Assembly (NCBI GenBank): GCA_021613375.1
Contig: CM038704.1
Span: 36,764,162 to 36,828,161, forward strand
DNA length: 64,000 nucleotides
Direction of reading: 5' to 3'
Source: Megaleporinus macrocephalus
Lineage: Eukaryota > Chordata > Actinopteri > Characiformes > Anostomidae
In this document: positions 49,590 through 61,683 of the stretch, piece by piece
How the letters are laid out: every line of letters starts with the position of its first letter
How positions within the stretch are numbered: position 1 is the stretch's first letter
Program-made: the position numbers and the translations under genes
The notes under the pieces: model-generated
What the model saw: the letters and a program-made list of their open reading frames with translations, nothing else
Databases searched by the model: none
What the model was told of the DNA's origin: nothing

Positions 49590-49910
49590 AAAGTTGGTTC
49601 CACCCACAATGTCGTGGGCTGGAGATTAGAGAACCAGCATTGTGACGGGAAGGTCGCCGGATCAATCTCATGTATCAACAGGACATGAATGAAATGCCCT
49701 TGAGCAAGACACCTAAGCCCCAACTGCTCCCCGGGCACTGTGGATAGGGCTGCCCTCTACTCTAGGCAAGTGTGCTCACCGCCCACTAGTATGTGTGTGT
49801 GTTTACTTGTGTGTGTATATGTGGGTGTTTCACTGCATGGATGGGTTAATTGCAGGGGTCAAATTCTGCTGTGTGCAAACACAAGTGGCAAATAGTTCTA
49901 AATTCTAATT
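49590..49910 (+). mobile_element. tRNA-derived SINE copy 3
   Basis: The head GTCGTGGGCTGGAGATTAGA is followed by GGTCGCCGGATCAATCTC (A- and B-box relics), CCCTTGAGCAAGACACCTAA, ACTGCTCCCCGGGCACTG and the tail GTGCAAACACAAGTGGCAAA. It is the fullest of the three copies. A worn MITE family 1 right half follows at 49910-49975. Confidence 0.85.
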
Positions 49911-50194
49911 AAAAAGGTTTTCTTTCCCTGTAAAATGTTTGTTTTGGAGATTTTGTTCTAACAGCAGTGATATGATAAACCTTTGAATGAATAGAATGTG
50001 GGCACGAAAGTTTAGTTTAGTTGAGACTTGAGGCACAGGGGCAGGAACCTACATGTTCACGAATGCATTAAGCTCCTGCAAAGAGAAATACACAACAGTT
50101 TGGAATAATTTGTTATCTTTGTCAATAACCAGCTTTACAGTGTTAATAAAAAATGTTGAACCTATGATAAAAATACATCAAATTATACTGTTCT

Positions 50195-50630
50195 TTAACA
50201 ATTAGCGCACAGGACCAACACAGAGTGGATGGTGGATCATTATTAGCACTACAGTTACCTGCTGGAGTTTTTAAACACTGTGTCCAATCACTGTCCACTC
50301 TGTCAGAAACACCTACCTTGCTGATCCACCTTGTATATGTAAACTATGGGACTATAGCTCCTGCCACTGCACAGTTTGTGTTCTCTAGTTCTTCATCAGT
50401 CGTCACAGGACACTGTTGGATGTATACAGTGTCACTGCACTGCTGAGAATGACCCACCACCCAAATAATACCTGCCCTGTGGTGGTCCTGACCATCAAAG
50501 AACATGGTAACAATTTGTACAGAGAAACAGATCTCCCATAAAGTGTTCCCATGTGGTCAGTAGAGCTGATACAATGGACAGTGAGTGTAGAAACAAGGTT
50601 TTAATGTTATGGCTGTTCAGTGTATATATT
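50195..50630 (-). repeat. Dispersed repeat family 2, inverted copy
   Basis: Blocks: GGATGGTGGATCATTATTAG, ACCTGCCCTGTGGTGGTCCT, ACAGAGAAACAGATC and GGTTTTAATGTTATGGCTGT. Same family and orientation as 41995-42310. Between 50631 and 51630 I see no gene; a CG-richer repeat-like block lies at about 51110-51480. Confidence 0.75.
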
Positions 50631-51634
50631 TGGTGATTAAGCTGATTGGCCATATCATCTTATATACCAGATTCTGCATCGGTCAATTTGACTCATGCAC
50701 TGCATGCTGGTTCATATAAATCAGGAATATTAAATTAGAATTCAGTACGGTCCAATTAGAGGAGATTTCCTCAGGCCAAGGTCTGGACTGTTATCATTTC
50801 TATCTTGTGTTATGTTGCCATATCCTGTATATTTAAGTTACCTAGTTTTAGCATCTTATACCATCAGCAACTGAAAGACAAGCTTATTACAAATACCGTT
50901 CAGTATATTTCAGTATATTTACTGTTAAAATGCTGAACTAAATGAATTATTTATAAAGCTCCAAATACATTTTACTTACTTCACTTACCTTTACTTACTC
51001 CTTACTTCACTCCCTACTTAAGAACCAAGGCTTCATTAAAAAAAACAGAATGCTTTAAAAAAAAGGCATCTTAAAGTGTTTATTTATAGAGAAAGTAAAT
51101 AAAAGGTGCGTCTTCTTGTTAACTCAGCTTCACAAATTAACATGTTGGTTTTACAGAGCGGTATTCTCCAAAAATAGACGAGCGAGTCCATTCCATAACC
51201 GTTCCTGGTTATACAGTCAGTTTTCACTGTTCACTTTACTGTTTTAGAGCATGTTATTCTTTCTGACTCGCTTTACTCTCTGGCTGCTGCTCCTCACTTC
51301 GTACCTCGCCTGTGTGCATGCCACATGCCCCAATGTTCACAGATCTGATTGGCTGAGGAGCGCCTTCAGTGATCTTACAGTGCATGCGATTGGTCTCACT
51401 GCACCATAAAGCCTGTATACCGTAAAGACAAGAAGAGCTCCGCCGCTTAAAATAAACACAGTCAAAATTAAATAATTCTCAGTAGTTTATCGGTTTGGGT
51501 CCGCATTGGACACAGACACACACACACAAACTTTGCCAGTGAGGAAGTTCTTCACAGTGAATGAAAAAGACAATAAGTCTCTGGATCAACATTCCACCAA
51601 CAATCGACTCCAATGTTTATGAAGTGTTCATACA

Positions 51635-52021
51635 CAACAAATCTTCAAACAGTTTTGCATCAAAATGCTGAGATACAGATGAGGACAATGAACTGATACA
51701 AAGAGAAACCAGGAACCAAGTATCAACAACCATCATCATTATCTTATAATGATGTAATAATACAAAATAAATCCCAGCTCACCTTTATAACCTTACCAGA
51801 CAGTCCAGCAAAGAGCAAAGGAAGAAAGGAGAGAGTGTTCTTTTCCAAGGTCAGGATATAAGACAGCAAATGCAAAACTCAGCTGCAACATAATAAGATA
51901 CGCACCAATGAAATGTCAATAAAGCAATCCATACTGCGCCCAACAAGGCCACACAGGTGCAGCGGCCCAAAAGCTAAGTCCAAGGACAGAGGAACGATGG
52001 CTGTTTCTGCAGTTATAGCAC
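51635..52021 (-). pseudogene. MS4A remnant: TM3 and TM4 exons
   Basis: On the minus strand, 52021-51906 encodes SAITAETAIVPLSLDLAFGP and then a loop with two cysteines (LHLCGLVGRSMDCFIDISL), before a gtgcgt donor. This matches TM3 and the loop of the complete gene at 27707-33644 (SVVTAGIATILLSLDLAYGP), but the first third of the exon is missing. About 160 bases on, 51740-51640 reads FSLYQFIVLICISAF, the TM4 core, then an in-frame stop before CKTV. The tail exons are not found. The two-cysteine loop makes it closer to the minus-strand gene than to the plus-strand gene. It is a pseudogene. Confidence 0.75.
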
Positions 52022-52559
52022 TTGGGAAATACAAAAAGAAAGATATTCCTGTTGTTTGGCTATATTAAGTTCTCAAATGTATTTATGTGATTGCACAGAA
52101 CATTGTTGATTATATTTACACAGTCAATTGTTTGGCAAAAGTCTAAAGAACTTTTTTTTTTTCGTTCTGCAAAATCAATATTGTATATCCATTTTGAACA
52201 ACAACACATTTCAACTGTTTGTCAGCTCTTCTTTTAAAACGCTGTAGGTGTTTGGGAGACGTTTGCTGTAGTTTGGAAATGGGAATGTTTTCCATTCTTA
52301 CTTTATATGTATATGCTCAACAGTTCAAGGTCACCTTTGTCCTATTTTTCCTTTCATAATGCCCTTATTTCTTCAGTGAGTGACCAACCTGGACTGCAGG
52401 TTTACTACATAGTAATACATACATTGTAATACCTCCAGAATGTTGCATCATTGGAAAAAGCAAGACCTTCCCTGAAAAAGATGTTTGGATGCAGCATATG
52501 TTACTCTAAAACCCATATGTATCACTCTGCTTTAATAGAGCTTCACAGATGTGCAATTC

Positions 52560-53105
52560 ACTCATCCCATGTGCCCTAATGCCCCCTATACCATAACAAA
52601 TGCTGGCTTTTAAACTGTGTTCTGATAACAAGCTGGACGGTTGGCTGGATCCACCATCGGCGGTTTCCTCAGTCCGATTTAAACAACTTTGGGTCCGCCT
52701 CTCTGAGATGCTTATATATACCAGGTTACTGACCTGTTATCTATTAGCCTTTATGGAGCTTTGTGCTGTCCAGTGCCTGGTGGAAAACCCCCCTGCATAC
52801 CACTGGCACCTTCAAAGATTCCATCTGCTTACTTATTCAAAGATGTTTTCTTCTCCTGCTCTTATCAGTCCTTTTTTCTCCTCCTTTCTTCCTCTATATT
52901 CATTAATGCACATAGTAGTTAATCTTATTCTTATTGTATTTGTACTTATTTGGTACCTGGTGTGGACCAGAGGAGGATGGGTTCCCCTCTTGAAGTCTGG
53001 TTCTTCTCAAAGTTTCTTTCTCTTGATCTGAGGTACTTGTTCTTGCCACTGTTGCCAGCTGCTTTGTGGCAACATCTTTTGTAAAAAGGCACTATATAAA
53101 TAGAT
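52560..53105 (+). repeat. Non-coding retroposon-like repeat with a LINE-type tail
   Basis: The right end has GGGTTCCCCTCTTGAAGTCT, TCAAAGTTTCTTTCTCTTGA and GGCACTATATAAATAGATAA, a tail frequent in fish retroposons. A 143-codon open frame (52600-53031) crosses it but looks accidental. Confidence 0.5.
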
Positions 53106-53234
53106 AAACCTTAACCCTAATCTTAAACAGGAGTCTCAACCCACCAAACAAAAGAGAAAAGCAGACAGCAGGTGACTCCAGCTTCAGCATCCAGACATGC
53201 AACCTTATAGAACGTCAACAAGTGTATTTCTTCT

Positions 53235-53470
53235 TTTTTAGCATGTTTTATTTTTTTATATAAAACTAGATCTGTTTTAGAACACTCCACAGTGTCTCTT
53301 TATTTCGCCCTGTATAAATTAGCATTCGGTAACAGCAGGAAGATGAGACGCCTGATGTGTAACCCGAGGCTTTGGTGGCTTATTTTAGGTTTCCCTGCAG
53401 CAGATAAACAGATACAGAAGATGACAAAATAGCAGAAAACAACTATAGTGGAGTTTAGCTTCTTATTTCT
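53235..53470 (+). repeat. Paralogous block shared with 58145-58405
   Basis: The two blocks share GTGTCTCTTTATTTCGCCCT, GTATAAATTAGCATTCGGTA and GATGTGTAACCCGAGGCTTT in the same order and strand. Each lies 1.4-1.8 kb downstream (minus strand) of an MS4A first exon, so it may be duplicated intron sequence rather than a dispersed repeat. Confidence 0.8.
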
Positions 53471-53639
53471 AGAGCAGATATCATCTCCATCCCTTGAGAA
53501 CTTGGCTTCTGTTTATTAAGATTTGGTTTATAACTGACTTGGACATTAAATGAAAATGCTTTAAAGTGGCCATAAATCTTAATTATACTGTAAAAAACAA
53601 AATAGGTAATTTCTTTGAAGACGCTCAACATAGTCAATT

Positions 53640-54420
53640 AAATCTATATTCTATATCTATAATCTATAAAAAACATCTAAAGGGTTGATGAAATCATTGG
53701 AACTGGTTAACATCTCTGGTCATGAGTCTACCATAGGCAAATCATTGAACAGGCATGATGTCCATTGCAGGACACCACAGAGGAAGCCGGTGCTTTCCAA
53801 AAAAAAAAAACAGCACTTCACGACTGAAATTTGCCAAAGATTACCTTGACACTCCACAACGTACTGGAAAAATGTTTTGTGGACTGATGAAACCAAGCTT
53901 AAATGTCAGGGTGGCTGTCCACCAGCTGAAGCTCAGTAGACATCAAAGTAAATCTACTACAGAACGGCTTCAAAAAATAGAAAACCACCCTTTGGAGTGG
54001 CCCAGTCAGAGTCCAGACCTGAATCCAATAGAGATGCTGTGGAATGACCTCAAGTGAGCTGTTCACACCAGACATCCTAAGAACATGACTGAGCTGAAGC
54101 AGTTCTGTAAGGAAGAATGGTCCAAAATTCCTGCTAAACATTGTGCAGGTCTGATCAGCAGCTACCAGAAGTTAGAGGTTAGAGGTTAGTTCACTTACTT
54201 TTTTTTACCAGCTCTGTGAATGTTTAATGGACGTGTCTGACACAGACATGAAATATTATATTTGTTTGTGTGGTATTAGGTTAAGCACATTGAGTTTGTC
54301 TATAATTAGGACTTATATGTAGATCAGATCATGTTTTATTACCAATTAATTCAAAAAACTAGGTCATTTCAGAGTTCATATACTTTTTTCTTGCATCTGT
54401 ATATTTAATCACTGTCACCA
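53640..54420 (+). mobile_element. Tc1-like transposon, degenerate
   Basis: The plus strand keeps the catalytic end of a Tc1 transposase: [18 protein letters not shown], then after a gap [20 protein letters not shown] followed by WNDLK. DLNPIE includes the last acidic residue of the DDE triad. The N-terminal domain is missing and the reading frame is interrupted. Confidence 0.88.
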
Positions 54421-54539
54421 AAGGAGCCTTTGCTCAATCTGTATGAAGCAAATGATTTTTAAGCTCAGATCAAACTGTTTAGTTTTAATCTAAGTTGTCC
54501 TGTGTTTTGAAAAAAGAGAATATCGGATGAGTAAAGTAA

Positions 54540-54970
54540 GTGAGTAAATTTTTGTTGTATAGCATTTTTTCAAGGCAAAGTTACAAAGTGCTTCACCATT
54601 AATATGATCAAAACATAATAACAAAACATAACAACCATTTTAAAAAAAGCTAGAGAATAAAAGTGGGTCTTAAGGCAGTTCTTAAAAGAATATGTAAACA
54701 CAGAGAGTCTGACATCGAGGGGAGGACTATTCCATAATTTACATACACAGCAAAAGTCTTTCTTTCATTTCAGTTTAATTCTCGGAACAAGAAGCCCTTT
54801 CTTAGTGGATCTCAGTGACCTAGTACTTTTATGGGAGGCTAATAATTCACAAATGTATTTAGGCGCTTCACCATGTACAGTCTTATAAGTAAGCACCGAT
54901 ACTAAATCTGACTGACAAAGAGTGGCCAGCACTGGGCTGATATGATAAGCTGTCCGTTGGTTGCACAACT
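54540..54970 (-). mobile_element. LINE 3' end (L2/Maui-like)
   Basis: The minus strand encodes VLATLCQSDLVSVLTYKTVH, GEAPKYICELL and SLRSTKKGLLVPRIKLK. These match the thumb/C-terminal end of L2-like LINE proteins. A shifted frame then carries the WNSLP-type block, and the non-coding tail runs to about 54540. It is truncated at its 5' end. Confidence 0.75.
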
Positions 54971-55192
54971 AAATTGTATGGACTGGGAAGTGACTGTATG
55001 TTTTGAAGCTTTAATAAGTTACTTACATCTTACTGACATAAAGAGTGAGATATATTCAGTTTTTCATAATATGGGCCCTTCATTATAATTTTTATTATTA
55101 TCAATTTTTTGTTGTATTACCGAGTGAAGGCTGATATAACGTATTAGATAGAGAAATAGATCAAATTATAGGTGAGCATTTATGCAAGTTAC

Positions 55193-55548
55193 CCCAATAG
55201 CTTTCGTGTTCACAATGCACCAATCATACACCCTTCTCTCGTTCAGCATCCCCAGAATACTAATTGCTCACAGCTGTCACATATCACACACATGCCATAT
55301 ATACACAGTCACACCAGACACACGTTGCCAAGTTTTGCCAAACATTGTTTGCAATACCGAGCGGTTTCTATTGTCTTTCTATCTGTTAATCTGGCTTTCG
55401 ATTCTCTTGACTTACTCTCTCGTAACTCCCTTTGGTTTTGCTTAAACAGAGGCTCCATTTTCTGATAGTGCTGTTTGAGCAGGATCACATGGATGACAAT
55501 GATGGACCCATTTTTCATGTTCTCAACTGGAATTACCGTGGTGGACAT
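55193..55548 (-). pseudogene. MS4A first coding exon split by an insertion
   Basis: On the minus strand, right after an acceptor (attttggttttag), the exon starts at 55548 with MSTTVIPVENMKNGSIIVIH followed by VIL. This matches the N-terminal box of the complete minus-strand gene (MSTTYIP, TIVTHVI). Its end survives at 55193-55215 (AACACGAAAGCTATTGGG, then gtaact). Between them, 55245-55440 is foreign DNA with TTGCCAAGTTTTGCC and CTCGTAACTCCC blocks, found in fish transposons. It is probably the head of the same pseudogene as the exon remnants at 51635-52021. Confidence 0.7.
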
Positions 55549-55754
55549 GCTAAAACCAAAATAAACATCTTCAGCTGGGAGAAATCAGACACTTGTAAGA
55601 GCATCAACTTGTTAACTCTTGTATAGAAAATGCACTTTATTTGGTTAAGAAACGTTCGTATGATGCCTTACAAATCTAAAGGTATCTTTAGTAATGATGG
55701 ACTAATAAAGATGTACATTCATTGTATTCTTATGTGATCTACCCTCCCATAAAA

Positions 55755-55960
55755 GATGTCTTTTCTCAGTGAAGAGCTTCTTGAACAGATGACAGTATCT
55801 TTTCACAGTGGAAGTATGGACAGAAACACCTGTGGATGTTTTCAGAGCTGAAGCCAGACCGGTGCTTGCTGTTCTCCTTTGAAAACTTTAAGTGCTGTTT
55901 ATCTGATAGACAGTTCAGGTGGTCTTCCAGGTCTTGTGTGGTTGGTAATAGCAGTTTTTT
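55755..55960 (-). repeat. Dispersed repeat family 3, inverted copy
   Basis: CTTTTCTCAGTGAAGAGCTT, ACACCTGTGGATGTTTTCAG and AAGTGCTGTTTATCTGATAG are the inverse of blocks at 21838-22040 and 35010-35320. Confidence 0.5.
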
Positions 55961-58144
55961 TCACTTAGGTCTTTTTATTCTCTATCTAATCCCCACCTAT
56001 AGCTCCTAATCTGGTTTTACTTAATACACATATAAACATTTTCATCACTCACATATGCACAGAGTTTCAAAACCTAAAAACTAAACTGAATGTCTTACCT
56101 AAAACTGAAGTTCTATGTTCTTCTTGTGCTCTTGTGGTTTGGTGTTTTCTGCTCTCTTTTTGGTTGTGCGCTCTCATTTTTTTTTTGTGAACAGAAGGGA
56201 GCATGCTATACCTCCGTTACCTGTTCTGGAAACAGAGCTGCATAGGGTTATTCAGTTAAAGGGAACCCCAGCTGGTAACACATGTAAGCCTAAATAAAAA
56301 AAAACACAAAAAGGATTTTCTGTAAAATCCCGTTGCACGTAGGTCGCTATTGTTGTAACTACAGTCGTGCACAGCGGGTAGTGACGTCAAAGTTGTTTTG
56401 CTTTGTTTCTTAGAAATTCAGCCTTCAGGAATCAGAAGGCAGGAGACCTTCAGCGTAGACGGGTGTTTTGACACACACAGGAAATGTATGGGTACAGCAG
56501 ATCACAACCAGTCTGTTAGCAGTCAGGAAGCAGTCTTAATCACGTGCATGAAGAATCACACACACAGGCTCATCTTCTTAGGTCATCGGTCTGTTGCCGG
56601 TGCAGTCTCTTGAAGTCCACTCTAGTCCATCTCTGACGCAGTCTAACTGACTCTCTCCAGTCTAACATGGTTATAAGCAGAAGTCAGAAAAGGGTCTTTA
56701 AGGAGGGGATAAGGGGGATGAAGATGACACCAAATGGAGATAAAGAGTAGATGGATGGGGTAATTGGTATCATCTGAATGCAGGAGACAAATGGTCATTT
56801 AAATACAAACAAAGGATGGGGGGTGATCATCTCTCTGAAGAGAGAGGGTATGAGATGGTAATAGCAAAAAGTCCATTTGGTAAGTCTCCACACGAACCCG
56901 GATCGTCTTGCGGAAATTCTCAGATGTGCACTCCAGCGCCCTCTCTAGGTCATGCGTTTAATGCAGTTTGGAGAGTAGAATGATCTGGTGGCCGCTCTTA
57001 GACTCAGTGAAAATTATATTCACTGTTTACTTCAGAAAAAATCTACTCAGTGTGTCTGAACTTATTCTTCATAAGAGGGAAGAGAATTTAAAGTTATCCT
57101 GAACATATACTTTATTTTACACTTAAACTCTGAGAACTGTACCAGCCACGTTGTGGTCTATACTAGCTAGCTATGGGGAAATTAGCCAGTTATTTGGCGG
57201 TCTGTACAGTTCAGTTTTTGTAGCAATAATGGAAAAATGGCCTACCCAGTGTGTCTGAACTTATTCTTCATATTAGTGGGTACTTGTAAGAAAGAGAGTT
57301 GTAGAGAAGAACTCGTCATAAAAAGCCATTGCTGGCGAGCAAGAGAGAGAAAGAGAGGGACTCGTTGCGAAAACTGCTCCCAGCCCGTTGGACTTGCATT
57401 CCTTACCTCCAAAAGAACGCTGGTCAGCCTACATCTCTACAGTAAGACTGTTCTGCACTGCAAACACTGAACCAGTGCGGATCATTTTGAACAAACAAAA
57501 CTTAAACTGCAGCTTTTTTATTTTGCATGGTCATTTATACCTCTGTTCATGGTGATATGTGAGTGGAATACATTAAGTAAAAAAAAAAACAATCAGTACT
57601 TTCTCAATTATAATAACAACAACTTTTAAAGTAAACTTGGATGTGTTGTGTGTGCTGCTGTGTTAACATTCTGATTTTTCTTTCTTAGTCACAAAAAGTG
57701 ATTAGCAGGACTTCAGATGGTAATTTTTTACTTTATTTTCTTTCTATACATCCTAGTATACATCCCAGTCATTACCTTGCCTAGTAAGCTGTAAGTGATC
57801 CTATTTTTTTGCTGTAGCCTTTTACCATAGCTTAGTTAGTCCTGGGTTACAAATGCATCTTGCCATTTGGTGATGTCTATGCGTTATGGGCGTTGAGGCA
57901 GTTAAGAGTGGCAGACACATATGCTAGTCTTTTACTTGAGTCCATTAAAAAAAAACAGTGCCACTGTCCAAAAGTATATGGAAATACCTGACTGTATTAA
58001 GTCTGACCTGATATGTTTTGGGACCGATTTGTTAAGTTATATTCATTGAAACTTTAATATGATGATCAGCACTCACGATCAGAGACCCTTCAGTAAACAA
58101 TACCACTGTAGAGAGTTGATGTTGAGTGTCAACACGATGCCAAA
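55961..58144. other. Stretch without recognised gene
   Basis: No exon with splice borders or known protein similarity is visible. A 29-base phrase (beginning CAGTGTGTCTGAACTTATTC) is repeated at about 57048 and 57246. The part 56330-56990 is less AT-rich and may be an old LTR element, but I cannot place its ends. Confidence 0.4.
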
Positions 58145-58405
58145 CAATCTTTTTTAGCATGCTTTATTTATTTTTTATAAAAATATATCTGCATCTTGCA
58201 GATCTGCTTTAGAGCGCTCCACAGTGTCTCTTTATTTCGCCCTGTATAAATTAGCATTCGGTAGCAGCAGGAACAAGAGACGCCTGATGTGTAACCCGAG
58301 GCTTTGGTGCTTTATTTTAGGTTTCGCTACAACAGAAAAGTTGATACAGAAGAATTAGAAACAGCAGAAAACAACTGTAGAGAAGTTAAACCTCTCATTC
58401 ACACT
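58145..58405 (+). repeat. Paralogous block shared with 53235-53470
   Basis: Same orientation and order of blocks as 53235-53470 with about a 20-base insertion near 58190. It lies 1.4 kb downstream (minus strand) of the intact MS4A first exon at 59764-59910. Confidence 0.8.
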
Positions 58406-58668
58406 GCCACATCGCCATCTTATGGCCACCTCATAATGTACATGCACTTTCTGTGTCATTGCTGACTGCCTAATACAGACTATCCACAGCTGCTATCTGT
58501 CAGGGTCCCATTTGTTTGGACAAACAGCTTCAAATATAACAGAAATTATTATTACAATTATTAAAAATGCTGTTAGTTAATGATGTTATAATGTGATAAT
58601 ATAAAATTATTCAGAAGAATGCTGTTAGGTCAGTATAAGAGAAATATGCAATCTTTGTACATATTGTC

Positions 58669-58911
58669 CCTGTCCAAAGAAAAACTCCAAAGTATCTCCA
58701 AAATGGCAACTTTACAGGAGAGGACAAACACCTTCTTTAGTTTCAATGTAAGTCAATGTAACCAGAATTATTAGGAGCATTTCTATTGGTCCATTCATCA
58801 TGACATTTTCAAACAGTGTAGAAGGCCACTGCTGCTTTGAAATTATGTAGAAAAATAAAAATCGTTAAAAATGTGAATCGTTAAAAATGAAATTTCCATT
58901 AGACAGTGACA
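58669..58911 (+). repeat. MITE family 1 copy
   Basis: The left end is CCTGTCCAAAGAAAAAC; the inner blocks are ATCTCCAAAATGGCAACTTT and AGCATTTCTATTGGTCCATT; the right end is ATTAGACAGTG. Confidence 0.8.
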
Positions 58912-59389
58912 ATATGTTTACAGACGCATTTATAAGAACATTAAAAACATAAACATGAAAACTATGTATATGAATATTTATCTGTTGAGCTAATATAAAT
59001 CTAATCAGCAATTAGACTATTTGTATGTAAAGGACCAGAAACAGATCAGGAACAGAGGATACTGTGCCTTTTCATTAGTGTATGATCACCTGTAACTACA
59101 AATCATTGAATGTTCATCAGCTTAGAATGAGCCCTCAAGTCTACCATGGAGCAGATTGTCTTCCATCAAAGGCTACCACTGCCATGTTTCTACAGAAGCC
59201 TAGAACAGACAAACCACACACTGGCTGCAGAGAATGACTTTGCTGTTAGCCGTTTTACTGTTTTATGATCAGCAGCTTTTGAGTTTGCTGGTACTGTAGA
59301 CCCAGCTGGAAGACATAGAAAGAAGAACAGTCCTTATGGAAATGATCTACCACACCGTATATTCATCAGTAGCTCAGTGCATAATGCTG

Positions 59390-59690
59390 CAATTCAGCTT
59401 CTATTTGCCAGCTTCTTATTTGAATTTTCTTGTTCCACCTTGAATGAAGCAGTAGTTACATTATGTCATTTGTGGTGCTATGATAACTGATAAACTATTT
59501 AAAGAGGAAAAGGATCATTTGAACAAGAAGCTGAATGCCAGCACCAGAATGGAAATGCTGCACCATTTAAGGTGGAACGGGACAATTTAAACAAAAAGCT
59601 GCTTACAAGAAGTGAAATACCAGCACCAGAATGTAAAAGCTGTACCACTTAAGGAGGAACTGTAGAACAACAGAAGCGTTCTTATTGGAC
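59390..59690. repeat. Internally repeated MITE-like element
   Basis: Two near copies of CCAGCACCAGAATG followed by AAGCTG/ATGCTG and ACCACTTAAGG/ACCATTTAAGG with GTGGAACGG/AGGAACTG lie at 59540-59580 and 59620-59662. A related phrase (TTCCACCTTGAATGAAGC) is inverted near 59435. This is a common fish non-autonomous element. Confidence 0.5.
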
Positions 59691-59763
59691 GTTTATTACC
59701 AGCATTAAAAACCAGCCTAATCCTGTATGCTGAACATTATAAGTGAGTAGATGTATAAGTTAC

Positions 59764-59910
59764 CCCCATAGCTTTCGGCTCTCCTTTCAGAAAAGATCCA
59801 AGAGAACCAGCTCCATGTTGTACATTTCCAGCTCTCTGTGTTGGGATCGCAGGAGTGGAGAGGCTGAAGTAATTTTTCATGTTGTCAACTGGAAAGGCTG
59901 TGGCGGACAT
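59764..59910 (-). pseudogene. Intact but orphan MS4A first coding exon
   Basis: On the minus strand a 49-codon exon starts at 59910 (MSATAFPVDNMKNYFSLSTP) right after an acceptor (cttatttatag) and ends GSFLKGEPKAMG before a gtaact donor at 59763. The end is the conserved juxtamembrane box of MS4A proteins (FLKGKPKALG in the complete + strand gene). MKN at residues 11-13 is shared with the split exon at 55548. No matching TM1 or TM2 exon follows. It is either the head of a deleted gene or an alternative first exon of the degraded locus reaching to 51635. Nothing inside the exon is broken. Confidence 0.72.
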
Positions 59911-60106
59911 TCTATAAATAAGAGAACTGGCAAGACTTCAGTACAGGGGGACGTCATAATGCCCTGGATGCTAATTACTGCGTAACTAGAGAGAAGTAAG
60001 TATCTTCCAGAGCAATGCTTTTGTGAATTCTATTTCTTTTGTACATGATGTATTAACATGAATAGCATACCAGCAGTAACAATATAACAATATAGACGAT
60101 CAGTTG

Positions 60107-61648
60107 ACCTCTGATGTGGAAAGCGCTCTAAAGAGAGGCCAATACGCCACAACAAAAATGCTGCCAATTTCAAGAGAGTTTGAATAGGGGCAAGATTAAG
60201 AAGTCCCTTCACGTGAAATCTATGAGAGGTTCTGTAAAAGACTAGTGCTGCTCTGAGACAATGTAACTCAACCTACCAGATATTAACCTCATAGTTCATG
60301 TACCACGTGTTCATAGAACACCTTAAGGTTTATTTATGTTTAAACATTAAATGCTCTGTAATAGCAGATTGCAGTTTCCACTAGTGTGGGAGTCAAGATT
60401 GCTAGAGCCAAGTCTGAGTCAAGACCATGACTTTTAATGGTTGAATCTGAGTCAAGACCATGACTTTTAATAGTCGAGTCCCAGTCAGGAGCAAGATTCT
60501 TAATAGTTGAATCACAGTCAAGACCAAGATTTTTAATAATGGAGTCTGAGTCAAGACCAAGCCTTTTAAAAGTCATGTCTGAATCAAGACCATGACTTTT
60601 AATAGTCAAGTCTATGTCAAGCCCAAGACTTTAACAGTCGAATCAGAGTCAAGACCAATATTTTTAATAAGTGAGTCTGAGTAAAGACCATGACTTTTAA
60701 TAGTCGAGTCTGAGTGAAGACCATAACTTTTAATAATTTGAGTCTGAGTCAAGAACATGACTTTTAATAGTTAAGTCAGAATCAAGTCCAAGACTTTTAA
60801 TGTTCGAGACTGAGTCAAGATCATGACTTTTAGTAGTCGAGTCTGAGTCAAGACCAAGACTTTTAAAATTCAAGTCAGAGTTAAGACCAAAACCAGAGGC
60901 AGTGAAGACCGAGACAATGTTTCTTCCTCTTGCTCTAAGAGACTTTTTCATTGTCGACCTTGGCTTGAAGTTTCTGTGAAGCTACTTTGTGGCATCTACT
61001 GTAAAAGGTCTGTATAAATAAACTTTGACTTTAAATAATTACTCTCCTATCAGTCAGTTTGCCTTAGGTTAGAGATAATTGAGTATTTTTATTACTGAGG
61101 TACTAATATGTAAAAAAACACATACTCGAGGAAGTATAAAGATTGTGATGTGCACTTTGTATACCCCAAAATCAGCCTTTACCAGGAAAAAAGTGGGTCT
61201 GTACACTTTAATAACTCAAAGTTTTAAAACAGAACAAGAAAAGTGTAAGTATATTTATAAACAAACTGCAACAGATTAGAATGCAATTATATATTCCCTG
61301 GCTGAAGATAGCGTGTCTCACTTTAGTGACAGTGTAGTTCCTTTTTTTGTAACGTACATGTAATGAATTAATGAATGTAATGAAAATGAACAAAGTTTGA
61401 TTTGTATTACACCGTGTCTAATGTATTAGCTTGTGGCTAGCTTGTCATGTTTTATATATTTTACATTTGTATCAGTCATGCAACATAACCTCCATCATGC
61501 ACATAATCTGCATTACAAAGTAGTTTAGTGTTTAGCTAGAATGAAAAAATTAATAAAAACAAAGTGAATATTGTACCTCAACTGAAATGCTGAGTTGTTT
61601 TTCGGTTCCTGTAGTGTGTAGGGTAGAGTGTACTTTTTTTAGTGTTCC

Positions 61649-61683
<35 letters not shown>

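Noticed and set aside
52600..53031. 143-codon frame on the plus strand
   Set aside because: It lies within a dispersed retroposon-like repeat with a non-coding tail; probably accidental.
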